NCBI RefSeq assembly: GCF_002939865.1
Contig: NZ_MDEE01000013.1
Coordinates: forward strand, 1 to 64,000
Direction of reading: 5' to 3'
Source: Xanthomonas dyei
Lineage (GTDB): Bacteria; Pseudomonadota; Gammaproteobacteria; Xanthomonadales; Xanthomonadaceae
DNA length: 64,000 bases
Part shown: positions 1-8,912 of the stretch, piece by piece
Numbering within the stretch: position 1 is the first letter of the stretch
How the letters are laid out: the number at the start of each line of letters is the position of its first letter
The notes under the pieces: generated by a model
Database searches by the model: none
What the model was told of the DNA's origin: nothing
The model's input: the letters and a program-made list of their open reading frames with translations, nothing else
Position numbers and translations under genes: made by a program

Positions 1-407
1 GCCAGCGGCCGGCACCTACCGATGAACACGCCCGAAGGAAACTGATCAAAGGTCGCGGATTGAGGTCCTGACCAACACAGTTGCTCCATGGACGGATTCA
101 CGGCGTGTCCCGCGCCGGTAGGAGGACAAGGGCCCTGCAGCCAGCTCGCAGATCATGTGCTCTGCAATGGGTTTACCCATTGCGCCCAACTCTCTCAAGC
201 AGCAAAAATTTCCGGGTCTTGAGGTCATAGACAAGACATCGCTAGCAATAAGCACTTAGGTGGAAGCGATGCAAGCAACGCCAGCGTGGACTAGCGCCAC
301 AGCCACGAACCGCATCAAGGAGCAGCGCGCCGCCTGATGGCACGCAGTCTCAAGACAGGCACACCGGACGCGCAGCAGTCACTGCAGTCGCGCGCCCTGA
401 CCAGCGA
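1..407. other. Intergenic region with a degenerate palindromic repeat
   Basis: No convincing gene is seen here. Bases about 72-131 resemble the right half of the palindromic element found intact at 56180-56288: both share a segment reading ATGGA, then GGATTCACGGCGTGTCC or a close variant. The left arm is not clearly preserved, so this looks like an eroded copy. The rest shows no hairpin with a T-tract and no good ORF. The left edge of the window cuts whatever lies upstream. Confidence 0.5.
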
Positions 408-728
408 TCAGCTGCGCGCGCGCTGGGCCGCAGCGAATGCTTCGAGCTGTTCGGGAGTGGCGTCTTTTTGATGTTGCTGCTTCCACTGCGCGAACGGCAT
501 GCCGTAGACCGCCTCGCGTGCCTGGTCCTTGCTCATCGGCTGGCCCTGCGCCTCGGCCGCTTCGCGGTACCAGGCGCCCAGACAGTTGCGGCAGAAGCCG
601 GCCAGGATCATCAGGTCGATGTTCTGCACATCGGTGCGCTCCTGGTTGAGATGCTGCAGCAGGCGGCGGAATGCGGCCGCTTCGATGGCAGTAGTGGTCG
701 AATCGGTGTGCGAGGTCGTGTCGGTCAT
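408..728 (-). CDS. DUF1244 family protein
   Basis: This 106-residue soluble protein has the conserved core of the DUF1244 family (residues about 20-75), including the phrase LMILAGFCRNCLGAWY with its conserved cysteine and a following acidic-helical stretch with GMPFAQWK. The family is small, widespread in Proteobacteria and of unknown biochemical role. The ATG start gives a polar Ser/Thr-rich N-terminus typical of the family. It is divergent from folD with only about 50 bases between the starts, so the two probably share a promoter region. Family assignment is firm; no function can be claimed. Confidence 0.85.
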   Translation of the reverse strand: MTDTTSHTDSTTTAIEAAAFRRLLQHLNQERTDVQNIDLMILAGFCRNCLGAWYREAAEAQGQPMSKDQAREAVYGMPFAQWKQQHQKDATPEQLEAFAAAQRARS

Positions 729-777
729 GACGGAATCGGGGACAATAGACGGCCTTCGACTCTACACCTGACGCCCC

Positions 778-1662
778 ATGACCGCTTCCGCGCCAGCTGC
801 CTTCGCTCCGGCCCGCCTTCTCGATGGTCGCCGCATTGCCGAGGACCTGCTCGACGGGCTGAAGTTGCGCGTGGATGCGCGCATGGCAGCGGGCAAGGCG
901 CGGCCCGGGTTGGCGGTGGTGCTGGTGGGTGGCGACCCGGCGTCGTCGGTGTATGTACGCAACAAGCGACGCGCGGCGGAAAAAGTGGGCATCGAAGCGT
1001 TCGATTACGACCTGCCGCACGGCACCAGCGAGGCCGAGTTGGCGGCGTTGATCGATGAGCTCAACACCGATCCCAAGATCCACGGCATCCTGATCCAGCT
1101 GCCGCTGCCGGGGATTCCCGATGCCAACCGGCTGATCCAGCGCATCGATCCGCGCAAGGATGTGGATGGCTTCCATCCGCAAAATGTGGGGCATCTGGCA
1201 CTGCGCGAATTCGGCCTGCGCCCGTGCACGCCGCGCGGCATCGTGACCTTGCTTGCGCATACCGATCAACCGGTGCGCGGGCGCAACGCGACCATTGTGG
1301 GCGTAAGCAATCACGTCGGCCGGCCGATGGGGCTCGAGCTGTTGATCGCCGGTTGCACGGTGACCAGCTGCCACAAGTTCACCCCGGCCGATGTGCTGGA
1401 GGCCAGCGTGCGCAATGCGGACATTCTGGTGGTGGCGGTGGGCCGCCCGGGGCTGATCCCCGGCGAATGGGTCAAGCCGGGTGCAGTGGTGATCGATGTC
1501 GGCATCAACCGCCTGGAAGATGGACGCCTTGTGGGCGATGTCGGCTTCGATGCGGCAGCAAAGCGCGCGGCCTGGATCACGCCGGTGCCGGGCGGGGTGG
1601 GGCCGATGACGGTGGCTACGCTGATGCAGAACACCCTGGAAGCGGCCGACGCTGCGGGTTGA
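778..1662 (+). CDS. folD: Bifunctional methylenetetrahydrofolate dehydrogenase/cyclohydrolase FolD
   Basis: FolD interconverts 5,10-methylene-THF and 10-formyl-THF in the cytosol, supplying one-carbon units for purines and fMet-tRNA. The 294-residue length is normal. The N-terminal half carries the substrate region with [11 protein letters not shown] (near residue 60) containing the active-site Tyr and Lys, followed by GILIQLPLP. The Rossmann half has the family phrase [11 protein letters not shown] and near the C-terminus [18 protein letters not shown]. The position before guaB-guaA fits a purine-supply neighbourhood, though about 90 bases separate it from guaB. Confidence 0.97.
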   Translation: MTASAPAAFAPARLLDGRRIAEDLLDGLKLRVDARMAAGKARPGLAVVLVGGDPASSVYVRNKRRAAEKVGIEAFDYDLPHGTSEAELAALIDELNTDPKIHGILIQLPLPGIPDANRLIQRIDPRKDVDGFHPQNVGHLALREFGLRPCTPRGIVTLLAHTDQPVRGRNATIVGVSNHVGRPMGLELLIAGCTVTSCHKFTPADVLEASVRNADILVVAVGRPGLIPGEWVKPGAVVIDVGINRLEDGRLVGDVGFDAAAKRAAWITPVPGGVGPMTVATLMQNTLEAADAAG

Positions 1663-1719
1663 GCAACCGGTGTAACGCAGCATTGCGGCTGCGTGGTGTC
1701 TTCGTGAAGGCTTTCAGGG

Positions 1720-1725
1720 TAAAAT
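1720..1725 (+). promoter_or_regulatory. Possible -10 element upstream of guaB
   Basis: The hexamer TAAAAT preceded by GGG lies 30 bases before the guaB ATG and resembles a sigma-70 -10 box. No good -35 hexamer is present at 16-18 bases, so this is a weak assignment from spacing and sequence alone. Confidence 0.35.
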
Positions 1726-1754
1726 GCCGCGCTTCCCCAAACTCGGGTCCGCCG

Positions 1755-3212
1755 ATGCTCCGCATCCAGGCTGAAGCTCTCACCTACGACGACGTCTCGC
1801 TCGTCCCCGCTCATTCGATCGTCCTGCCCAAGGATGTCAGCCTGGAAACCCGGCTGACCCGCGATCTGCGTCTGAAGTTGCCGATCCTGTCGGCCGCGAT
1901 GGACACGGTGACCGAACACCGCCTGGCGGTGGCCATGGCGCAGTTGGGCGGCATCGGCATCATCCACAAGAACCTGACCCCTGCACAGCAGGCGGCCGAA
2001 GTGGCCAAGGTCAAGAAGTTCGAGTCCGGCGTGATCACCGAGCCGTTTACGGTGAGCCCGGACACCACCATCGGCGAAGTGATCGCGCTGACGCGCGCGC
2101 GCAACATCTCCGGCGTGCCGGTGGTGGACGGCAGCGAACTGGTCGGCATCGTCACCAGCCGCGACATGCGCTTCGAAAAGAAGCTCGACGATCCGGTCCG
2201 CCACATCATGACCAAGAAGGATCGCCTGATCACCGTGCGCGAAGGCGCCAGCGATGAGGAAGTACTCGAGCTGCTGCATCGCAACCGCATCGAAAAGATC
2301 CTGGTGGTCAACGACAGCTTCGAACTGCGCGGGCTGATCACGGTCAAGGACATCCAGAAGAAGACCGACAACCCCAACGCCGCCAAGGATGCGTCCACGC
2401 GGCTGCTGGTCGGTGCGGCGGTGGGGGTCGGTGGCGATACCGAACAGCGCATCGAACTGCTCGCGGCTGCCGGCGTCGATGTGGTCATCGTCGATACCGC
2501 GCACGGCCATTCGCAAGGCGTGATCGACCGTGTGGCCTGGGTCAAGAAGACCTATCCGCACCTGCAGGTGATCGGCGGCAACATCGTCACCGGCGACGCA
2601 GCGCTGGCATTGATGGATGCCGGCGCCGACGCGGTCAAGGTTGGCGTGGGCCCGGGTTCGATCTGCACCACGCGTGTGGTTGCAGGCGTGGGCGTGCCGC
2701 AGATCACCGCGGTGGACATGGTGGCCGAGGCATTGCAGGACCGCATTCCGTTGATCGCGGACGGCGGCATCCGCTATTCCGGCGACATCGGCAAGGCGCT
2801 GGTGGCGGGTGCGTCCACGGTGATGGTCGGCGGTTTGCTGGCCGGTACCGAAGAAGCGCCGGGCGAAGTCGAGTTGTTCCAGGGCCGCAGCTACAAGAGC
2901 TACCGCGGCATGGGCAGCCTGGGCGCGATGGAGAAGGGGTCCAAGGACCGCTATTTCCAGGATTCCAGCGACGCCGACAAGCTGGTGCCGGAAGGTATCG
3001 AAGGGCGTGTGCCGTATCGCGGCTCGGTCGGCGGCATTATTCATCAGCTCATCGGTGGCCTGCGCGCGACCATGGGCTATGTGGGCTGCGCCACGATCGA
3101 AGAGATGCGCACCAAGCCGAAGTTCGTCACCATCACCGGTGCTGGCCAGCGCGAAAGCCACGTCCACGACGTGCAGATCACCAAAGAGCCGCCGAACTAT
3201 CGCGCTGGATGA
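1755..3212 (+). CDS. guaB: Inosine-5'-monophosphate dehydrogenase
   Basis: GuaB oxidises IMP to XMP with NAD+, the committed step to GMP. The start chosen is the ATG giving [18 protein letters not shown], which matches the conserved N-terminus; an open frame extends further upstream but overlaps folD and has no homology. The 485-residue protein has the TIM-barrel halves split by two CBS domains (about residues 95-205). The catalytic loop GPGSICTTR places the nucleophilic cysteine at 304. The flap region with [10 protein letters not shown] and the GRVPYRG segment are present. guaA follows on the same strand about 120 bases downstream. Confidence 0.98.
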   Translation: MLRIQAEALTYDDVSLVPAHSIVLPKDVSLETRLTRDLRLKLPILSAAMDTVTEHRLAVAMAQLGGIGIIHKNLTPAQQAAEVAKVKKFESGVITEPFTVSPDTTIGEVIALTRARNISGVPVVDGSELVGIVTSRDMRFEKKLDDPVRHIMTKKDRLITVREGASDEEVLELLHRNRIEKILVVNDSFELRGLITVKDIQKKTDNPNAAKDASTRLLVGAAVGVGGDTEQRIELLAAAGVDVVIVDTAHGHSQGVIDRVAWVKKTYPHLQVIGGNIVTGDAALALMDAGADAVKVGVGPGSICTTRVVAGVGVPQITAVDMVAEALQDRIPLIADGGIRYSGDIGKALVAGASTVMVGGLLAGTEEAPGEVELFQGRSYKSYRGMGSLGAMEKGSKDRYFQDSSDADKLVPEGIEGRVPYRGSVGGIIHQLIGGLRATMGYVGCATIEEMRTKPKFVTITGAGQRESHVHDVQITKEPPNYRAG

Positions 3213-3328
3213 TCGGGAATGGGGAATCGCGAATCGGGAATCGTAAGAGCCCGCCGCTTCCTCGTCCGATAGCGGCCGGCGCCGCGGTTGTTGTTGCGAT
3301 TCCCCAATCCCGATTCTCGATTCCCGGC
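3213..3328. repeat. Inverted repeat of GGGAATCG-type units between guaB and guaA
   Basis: Immediately after the guaB stop are several copies of a GGGAATCG-like octamer (about 3213-3242). Near guaA the reverse-complement units GCGATTCCC, ATCCCGATTC and CGATTCCCGG occur at about 3293-3327. The arms can pair into a long imperfect hairpin. A related one-sided run, CGGGATTCGGGATCGGG, occurs near 29205-29232. Such GGGAATCG clusters are dispersed in Xanthomonas-type chromosomes; here the hairpin sits inside the presumed guaBA transcript. Confidence 0.7.
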
Positions 3329-3333
3329 TCTCA

Positions 3334-4899
3334 ATGACCAGCATTCATAACGACAAGATCCTCATCCTCGATTTCGGCGCGCAATACACGCAGTTGATCG
3401 CGCGGCGCATCCGCGAAATCGGCGTGTACTGCGAGATCTGGGCCTGGGATCATGATCCGTCCGAGATTGCCGGGTTTGGGGCCAAGGGCATCATTTTGTC
3501 TGGTGGCCCGGAATCGACCACCTTGCCGGGTGCGCCGGTGGCGCCGCAGGAAGTGTTCGACAGCGGCTTGCCGGTGTTCGGTATCTGCTACGGCATGCAG
3601 ACGTTGGCTGCGCAGCTGGGCGGCGCCACCGAAGCGGCCGACCAACGCGAATTCGGCCATGCCGAGGTGGATGTCGTCGCGGCCGATGCGCTGTTTTCCG
3701 GCCTGACCGACCATGCCGGCGCCTCGCGTTTGAACGTGTGGATGAGCCACGGCGACCACGTGTCGCAGGTGCCGCCGGGCTTCACCATTACTGCGGTGAC
3801 CGACCGCATTCCGGTGGCGGCGATGTCCAACGAGGACAAGCGCTGGTACGGCGTGCAGTTCCATCCGGAAGTGACGCACACGCTGCAGGGCCAGACCTTG
3901 CTGCGCCGCTTCGTGGTCGATGTCTGCGGCTGCCAGACCTTGTGGACGGCGGCCAACATCATCGACGACCAGATTGCGCGCGTGCGCGAACAGGTGGGCG
4001 ATGACGAAGTGATTCTTGGTTTGTCCGGCGGTGTGGATTCGTCGGTGGTCGCGGCGCTGTTGCACAAGGCGATCGGCGACAAGCTGACCTGCGTGTTCGT
4101 CGATACCGGCCTGCTGCGTTGGCAGGAAGGCGACCAGGTGATGGCGATGTTTGCCGAGCACATGGGCGTCAAGGTGATTCGCGTCAATGCGGCGGACCGC
4201 TATTTCGCCAAGCTCGAAGGCGTGAGCGACCCGGAGACCAAGCGCAAGATCATCGGTAACCTGTTCGTGGACATCTTCGACGAAGAGTCCAACAAACTGG
4301 CCAACGCCAAGTGGTTGGCGCAGGGCACGATCTATCCGGACGTGATCGAGTCGGCCGGCAGCAAGACCGGCAAGGCGCACGTGATCAAGAGCCACCACAA
4401 TGTGGGCGGCCTGCCGGAACATATGAAGCTGGGCCTGGTCGAACCGCTGCGCGAACTGTTCAAGGACGAAGTGCGTCGCCTCGGCGTGGAACTCGGCCTG
4501 CCGCGCAGCATGGTCTATCGCCATCCGTTCCCGGGCCCGGGCCTGGGCGTGCGCATCCTGGGCGAAGTGAAGCGCGAATACGCCGAACTGCTGGCCAAGG
4601 CCGATGCGATCTTCATCGACGAGCTGCGCAAGGCCGATCTGTACGACACCACCAGCCAGGCATTTGCGGTATTTTTGCCGGTGAAATCCGTCGGCGTAGT
4701 CGGCGATGCGCGTGCATACGAATGGGTGATCGCACTGCGTGCGGTGGAGACCATCGACTTCATGACCGCCCACTGGGCGCACCTGCCGTACGACTTCCTC
4801 GGCACGGTGAGCAACCGCATCATCAACGAACTGCGCGGCGTCTCGCGCGTGGTCTACGACATCTCGGGCAAGCCGCCGGCGACGATCGAGTGGGAGTGA
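3334..4899 (+). CDS. guaA: GMP synthase (glutamine-hydrolysing)
   Basis: GuaA aminates XMP to GMP using glutamine and ATP. The 521-residue protein starts with a class I glutamine amidotransferase domain: the nucleophile is C85 in GICYGMQ, with H177 and E179 in FHPEVTHT. The ATP pyrophosphatase P-loop LSGGVDSSV is at about 230-238. The C-terminal dimerisation domain contains [15 protein letters not shown] and ends with KPPATIEWE, the canonical GuaA ending. It probably shares a transcript with guaB despite the repeat between them. Confidence 0.98.
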   Translation: MTSIHNDKILILDFGAQYTQLIARRIREIGVYCEIWAWDHDPSEIAGFGAKGIILSGGPESTTLPGAPVAPQEVFDSGLPVFGICYGMQTLAAQLGGATEAADQREFGHAEVDVVAADALFSGLTDHAGASRLNVWMSHGDHVSQVPPGFTITAVTDRIPVAAMSNEDKRWYGVQFHPEVTHTLQGQTLLRRFVVDVCGCQTLWTAANIIDDQIARVREQVGDDEVILGLSGGVDSSVVAALLHKAIGDKLTCVFVDTGLLRWQEGDQVMAMFAEHMGVKVIRVNAADRYFAKLEGVSDPETKRKIIGNLFVDIFDEESNKLANAKWLAQGTIYPDVIESAGSKTGKAHVIKSHHNVGGLPEHMKLGLVEPLRELFKDEVRRLGVELGLPRSMVYRHPFPGPGLGVRILGEVKREYAELLAKADAIFIDELRKADLYDTTSQAFAVFLPVKSVGVVGDARAYEWVIALRAVETIDFMTAHWAHLPYDFLGTVSNRIINELRGVSRVVYDISGKPPATIEWE

Positions 4900-4919
4900 G
4901 GTGAGGTCCTGCGGGAGGG

Positions 4920-5235
4920 TTGGCGATCAATACGGTCCGCGACGTATTGAGTGCAACCACATGCGTCGCGGCAGCTCCGGCTGACGAGTGCTGAGAGATG
5001 GCAGACCGCCCGACACGCAACCCGCTGACGGCGCGACCCACGGCAACAATCACTCCGGCAGCCGTGTAGCCGGGACCGCCGCGAGATCGGGTTCGGCCTG
5101 TCCGCCGATCCGCGATATCGCCGCCCTCGATGCTGATCGCCTCCACGCGGATCAGGACGCCGGACGTGGCTCCGCCAATTCGGCAATGCGAAAGGATTCG
5201 GGTGCGCCGCCCGCATCGAACACCGCAGCTCTCAT
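4920..5235 (-). pseudogene. Decayed zinc-type quinone oxidoreductase/alcohol dehydrogenase fragment
   Basis: Reading leftward from an ATG at 5235, the sequence encodes MRAAVFDAGGAPESF then RIAELAEPRP, a classic N-terminus of the medium-chain dehydrogenase/quinone reductase family. It hits a stop, but a shifted frame continues with GVLIRVEAISIEGGDIADR, then PGYTAAGVIVAVGRAVSGL and later THVVALNT, all in the right order for the GroES-like domain. The nucleotide-binding domain is missing. The ATG overlaps the TGA of the upstream TetR gene (ATGA), so this was once translationally coupled to the repressor. It is now non-functional because of frameshifts, internal loss and truncation. Confidence 0.8.
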
Positions 5236-5873
5236 GCTTCAACTCCGGCAGGCGGGCGACCGCAAATCGCAGTCACGGCAGCATGCACGATGTCCGTCAG
5301 CTCCTCGCGCCCGCTGCCGGTACGCGCCCGCACCGCCAAGGTCTGCAGCATGGCGGATGCGACGGCGGCCGCAGAGGCGGGATCGACCCCTCTGTTCAAC
5401 TCCTCTTTCGAGCGCTTGAAGCGCTCGCGGAAGGCGAGGTCGACACCTTCGACATAGCTTGCCGCCACGGTGCGCGTTTCGGGGTCGCGAAGCGACTCGG
5501 TGACCGCCGTGCAAACGACGAAGCACCCGCGTGCTCCCATCTCGCCGGCCAACGTGCTCTCTGCCGCAGCAAGAAAAAAGGTGCGCAGCACCTCGTGCAG
5601 CGGGCCATCGCTGCCCATGTGCTGGCGAACCCCGTCTACGGACCACGCTTTGTTTTCCTCAAGTGCGCGCAGGTAGAGCGCGTGCTTGTCGCCAAACGTC
5701 GCGTAGAGGCTGGGGCGGTTGAGTCCCGTTGCAGCAGCCAGCTCGTCCAGTGAGGTCGCGGCGTAGCCATGGTTCCAGAACACATCGCGCGCACGTTCCA
5801 GCACGGTGGCCTCGTCGAACTTCCGCGGGCGTCCGCGGGGCCGCGCGGGGCCCTTGGTTGTTTTATGTACCAT
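5232..5873 (-). CDS. TetR/AcrR family transcriptional repressor
   Basis: This 213-residue protein has a basic N-terminus (PRGRPRKF) leading into a TetR helix-turn-helix at about residues 20-65, with the signature ATSLDELAAATGLNRPSLYATFGDK. The C-terminal ligand domain is of the TetR_C type seen in small-molecule-responsive repressors, with the phrase GARGCFVV. Its stop overlaps the start of the decayed oxidoreductase, and the GST-fold gene at 6018 is divergent, so either may be or have been the target. The inducer cannot be told from sequence. Confidence 0.93.
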   Translation of the reverse strand: MVHKTTKGPARPRGRPRKFDEATVLERARDVFWNHGYAATSLDELAAATGLNRPSLYATFGDKHALYLRALEENKAWSVDGVRQHMGSDGPLHEVLRTFFLAAAESTLAGEMGARGCFVVCTAVTESLRDPETRTVAASYVEGVDLAFRERFKRSKEELNRGVDPASAAAVASAMLQTLAVRARTGSGREELTDIVHAAVTAICGRPPAGVEA

Positions 5874-5904
5874 TTCGCAAAAAATCCTTGCTGGGGTGAT
5901 TTAT

Positions 5905-5918
5905 GTTCGATATAGTAC
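5905..5918. promoter_or_regulatory. Possible TetR operator
   Basis: GTTCGATATAGTAC is an imperfect dyad (10 of 14 positions symmetric) in the AT-rich stretch about 30 bases upstream of the tetR start and about 100 bases upstream of the divergent GST-fold gene. Position and partial symmetry suggest an autoregulatory operator. This is inference only. Confidence 0.35.
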
Positions 5919-6017
5919 AAAAACAGGGCCGCGCTGTCATTGCCATCCGGCCCGTCGTATCCAACTGCTAGTTCCCCGGCAATCCACACCCACCGACCCA
6001 GTGCTCAAGGAATTGAA

Positions 6018-6827
6018 ATGCAGCAATACCCTGTTTATGAGAACCCGTACGACGCCCTCCATATCGATGCCGAGACGGTCCTGAACCTGCATGCGGTCAC
6101 GCTCGGCGAGAACAGTCTGTCGGCTTACGTTGCCAGTCTTTCCCCCTATGCCGCCAAGTTGCAGGCGTATTTTCGGATGTTCGGTATCAAGCATGAGCTC
6201 GTTTCGGTACCGGTCCCGGACGTTGGCCCACGCGGCAAGGTGCCCTTCATCAGCGTCGGCGACACCCGGATCGCCGACAGCAGCCTCATCATCGACTATC
6301 TCAAGGGCACGCTCGGCGACCCCGATGCACACCTGAGCGCAGAGCAGCAAGCGCTCGGCCAAGTAGTGCAGGGCACGCTCGAAGACCATCTCTACTGGAT
6401 CATCATCTATTACGAGTTCTTCCACCAAGGCGGCTGGGATTTCCTGATGAAGACCATGGTTGGCGATCCGACGGCACTGCCGGAAGAGATCCAGGAAGCG
6501 CTCAAGACGCGTCGCGAAGACTTCCGCAAGCGCTGCTTCGATCAAGGCATTGCGCGCTTCACCGAAGCGGAGATTATCGACAAGGCCAAGAAAGACCTGA
6601 GCGCGATCGACGTGCTGATCGGCGACAAGCGCTTCCTGCTAGGCAGCGATCGCCCCAGTTCCTATGACGCGGTGGTCTTCGGCTTCACCCAAGCGTTCTT
6701 CCAGGCGCACGGCCTGCACCCGGAGATCACCGACTACGCCCGCACGCTTCCGAACCTGGGGCGCTTTATCGCCACCGTCACGGCGCAGTGGTACCCGGAG
6801 CTGAAGCTTGCCTTCCAGCCCAGCTAA
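6018..6827 (+). CDS. Glutathione S-transferase-fold protein (FAX/metaxin-like)
   Basis: The ATG at 6018 is preceded by an AAGGA ribosome site; an upstream in-frame extension looks non-coding. The 269-residue product has a thioredoxin-like N-terminal domain (about residues 25-105) with SPYAAKLQAYFRMFGI and KVPFISV followed by DSSLIIDYL, the usual GST pattern around the glutathione site. The C-terminal half is all-helical and resembles the metaxin/failed-axon-connections group, with a late DAVVFGF helix. No CxxC motif is present, so redox or transferase activity is uncertain. It is divergent from the TetR gene. Confidence 0.8.
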   Translation: MQQYPVYENPYDALHIDAETVLNLHAVTLGENSLSAYVASLSPYAAKLQAYFRMFGIKHELVSVPVPDVGPRGKVPFISVGDTRIADSSLIIDYLKGTLGDPDAHLSAEQQALGQVVQGTLEDHLYWIIIYYEFFHQGGWDFLMKTMVGDPTALPEEIQEALKTRREDFRKRCFDQGIARFTEAEIIDKAKKDLSAIDVLIGDKRFLLGSDRPSSYDAVVFGFTQAFFQAHGLHPEITDYARTLPNLGRFIATVTAQWYPELKLAFQPS

Positions 6828-7312
6828 CCGCATCGCGTGCCTGGTGGGTGCAGCATGCTCTGCGTCCACCAGGAAGACGATGGCGCGCTGTCGCGCAGTC
6901 GCATCGATGGGCGGCATCCCGCCCATTACACTACCGATCGCGCACGCCTGTCTTGCATAAGCTGCGCCATGACCAATCGCTTTTGAGGCGCCTTGATGTG
7001 ATGCGGCAAGCGGGATGCGCCGCGTGGGATGACGCGCATCCTGCTCTCACCTGCAGTGGCCAGTCCGATCGCCTGGTGCTGTCTGCAAAGGAGTAGGGAA
7101 GGCCGATGTCGCCACGACTCCCATCACTTGTATCGTCGACTGTGCGCGGATGATCGCGAAGACTTTGCTGCTGCAGTGCTGCATAGAGTAGGCAGGCGTG
7201 CCCTTCTGCAGTGGTGTGGCAGCGATGAAGGCGGAGCATGGTTTTGGCGATTCATAAAGCGCCGGGCTCGATCGTTAAATTCCACCACTCTTTACCCATC
7301 GCAGGCATTGGA
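6828..7312. other. Intergenic region with a hairpin after the GST-fold gene
   Basis: No convincing ORF is seen. A hairpin at 6840-6873 has arms CCTGGTGG and CCACCAGG plus an inner GCAG/CTGC, just after the GST-fold stop. It lacks a T-tract, so it is a terminator-like or mRNA-stabilising structure rather than a clear intrinsic terminator. Nothing else is recognised before the thioesterase gene. Confidence 0.45.
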
Positions 7313-7876
7313 ATGAATCTTTGGTTTCGCCTGATCCTCTTGTTGGTGACAAGTCTGTTCCGGCCGCGGATGCACGCGCGCTCGGACGTGTCGCGTCTCA
7401 GATTGCGCGTGCTGCCGAACGATATCGATGCCAACCTGCATATGACCAATGGACGCTACTGGACGATCTTCGATCTCGGGCGGTTGGACATGGTGCTGCG
7501 TACCGGCCTGGCCAAGGTGGCGCTGCGAGCGAAGTGGGCGCCGATTGTCGGTTCGGGAGCCATCCAGTTTCGAAGGGAACTCAAGCCCTTCCATGCATTC
7601 GATCTTGAAACACGGCTCATCGGCTGGAGCGGAACCCGCCTGATCGTCGAGCAGCGGATTTTTACCGGATCGGACAGAACCCTGGCTGCCAGGGGGCTAC
7701 TGCTGATCGGTTTCTACGACCGTGGTAACCGCGCATTCGTGAAGGCAGAAACCGTGCTGCAGTCGATCGGCGTCGTGGATACGACATCACCGCCGCTGGG
7801 CGATGCGGCCAATGCATTGCTCGCCGCCGACACCGCTCTCAAATCGGAGATCGACGACTGGACAGCGCGACGCTGA
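7313..7876 (+). CDS. Acyl-CoA thioesterase-like (hotdog-fold) protein
   Basis: The ATG at 7313 gives MNLWFRLILLLVTSLF, a hydrophobic N-terminal segment that is probably a membrane anchor. It is followed by LRLRVLPNDIDANLHMTNGRYW, the hallmark of hotdog thioesterases of the 4-hydroxybenzoyl-CoA/THEM6 type, in which the Asp of DIDANLHMTNGRY is catalytic. The 187-residue length and single domain fit the family. Substrate is unknown; related genes act on fatty acyl thioesters. It stands alone, with about 360 bases before the next, oppositely oriented gene. Confidence 0.85.
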   Translation: MNLWFRLILLLVTSLFRPRMHARSDVSRLRLRVLPNDIDANLHMTNGRYWTIFDLGRLDMVLRTGLAKVALRAKWAPIVGSGAIQFRRELKPFHAFDLETRLIGWSGTRLIVEQRIFTGSDRTLAARGLLLIGFYDRGNRAFVKAETVLQSIGVVDTTSPPLGDAANALLAADTALKSEIDDWTARR

Positions 7877-8235
7877 GCGAGCTCGATGGGGAGCGTGCAG
7901 GCACTGATGCGGGCGCGAGAACGCGACCGCATGACATGGGCTCGGACCATCTTCAAGTTCACCGCAATTAGGCGCAGCGCCGCCGTAGACGCTGGTAGAT
8001 CACCGTACCCAGCCCAGGTGCACGAGCATCAACAACAGCCGCTTGCGCCTGCACCGTCGCAGTGTGGCAGCGTCGCGAGCGCATAAAAAAACGAGCGCCA
8101 GGCGCTCGTCGGTGTCGATCGGAATCATTTGCAGCAATGCATCGAAGGCCGCTGAGATGGGATGCGGCATGCGCAGCCTGTGGCGTCGCATGCAGCAGCA
8201 GTGAGCTGAAACGATCAGCTCGCCATCGATCCCGC
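7877..8235. other. Convergent intergenic region
   Basis: This lies between the thioesterase (rightward) and the leftward signalling block. It holds an intrinsic terminator for the leftward transcript at 8084-8109 and a smaller dyad, GAGCTG...CAGCTC, near 8202-8221. No gene is seen. Confidence 0.55.
8084..8109 (-). terminator. Rho-independent terminator of the leftward signalling operon
   Basis: ACGAGCGCC and GGCGCTCGT form a perfect 9-bp stem with a single intervening base. On the minus strand it is followed directly by seven T residues. It lies about 125 bases beyond the stop of the gene at 8236-8868. Confidence 0.85.
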
Positions 8236-8868
8236 TCAACGCACCCGGGCTAACGCGGTGCGTGCGTCGGCCATGAACTTCTGCGCTTCCTGCGGTGTGG
8301 CCAGGTTGGCGCCGAGCTGGCTGAGCACCTGCTCGATATCGCTGGACGCGTCCCAGGCTTCGTCGCAGAGCATGCCGGCGATGGGGCCGAGATAGTTCAG
8401 CGCGACTTTTTCCAAGGCATCGCGCACGCGATCGTCCGGCGCGCCGGCACTGGCGTTGCCTGACGGCGCGGGTGCTGGCGCCGCTGCCGCCACCGCTGCC
8501 GCCACCGGAGCAACGGCCGCCGGTGCCACGACGGCGCGCACCGGGGCAGGTGCGCCGCCCAGATCCTGTTCGAAGCCGCCCATCAACCACTGGCGCGAGT
8601 CTTCGCTCAGCAACGACGGCTTGCCCATGCCGGCACCGGGGTCCACCTGGAAGCGGGCCTTCGCGGCACCGACCATGGTGAGGCGTTGTACCGCCTCGTC
8701 ATTGCGCAGCATGCGGAAGACCACTTCTTCGATCTGTCCGGCGTTGAGGCGGACGATGCAGGAGTGGTTTTCTTCGGTGACGACAAACAGAAAGCCGGAC
8801 GCCTTCTTCAATGCCAACGCCCTGAGCTCGCGCAGGACATCGATCAGCGGACGGAATTCATTGGACAT
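8236..8868 (-). CDS. DUF4388-like signalling protein with a C-terminal YIGPIA-type domain
   Basis: The 210-residue protein has three parts. Residues 1-75 resemble the DUF4388/PATAN type fold: a helix, then ASGFLFVVTEENHSCIVRL and LNAGQIEEVVF, the usual pattern of strands followed by a short GxI helix. Residues about 105-140 are a Pro/Ala linker. The C-terminal part, with LEKVALNYLGPIAGML and an Asp/Glu-rich helix, resembles the small domain at the end of many bacterial kinases and cyclases (GPIA motif). It lies 44 bases after the Cache-HAMP gene and is probably cotranscribed. An adaptor or sensory-output role is inferred, not shown. Confidence 0.6.
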   Translation of the reverse strand: MSNEFRPLIDVLRELRALALKKASGFLFVVTEENHSCIVRLNAGQIEEVVFRMLRNDEAVQRLTMVGAAKARFQVDPGAGMGKPSLLSEDSRQWLMGGFEQDLGGAPAPVRAVVAPAAVAPVAAAVAAAAPAPAPSGNASAGAPDDRVRDALEKVALNYLGPIAGMLCDEAWDASSDIEQVLSQLGANLATPQEAQKFMADARTALARVR

Positions 8869-8912
8869 GGCGTCTTCCTTGCATCATCTGGTACGAAATC
8901 GGGTGAAGCGGC

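Noticed and set aside
1311-3344. Long open frame on the minus strand opposite guaB
   Set aside because: It is a shadow of the high-GC guaB/guaA coding strand: no family motifs, His/Arg/Gln-rich composition, and it runs antisense through a certain gene.
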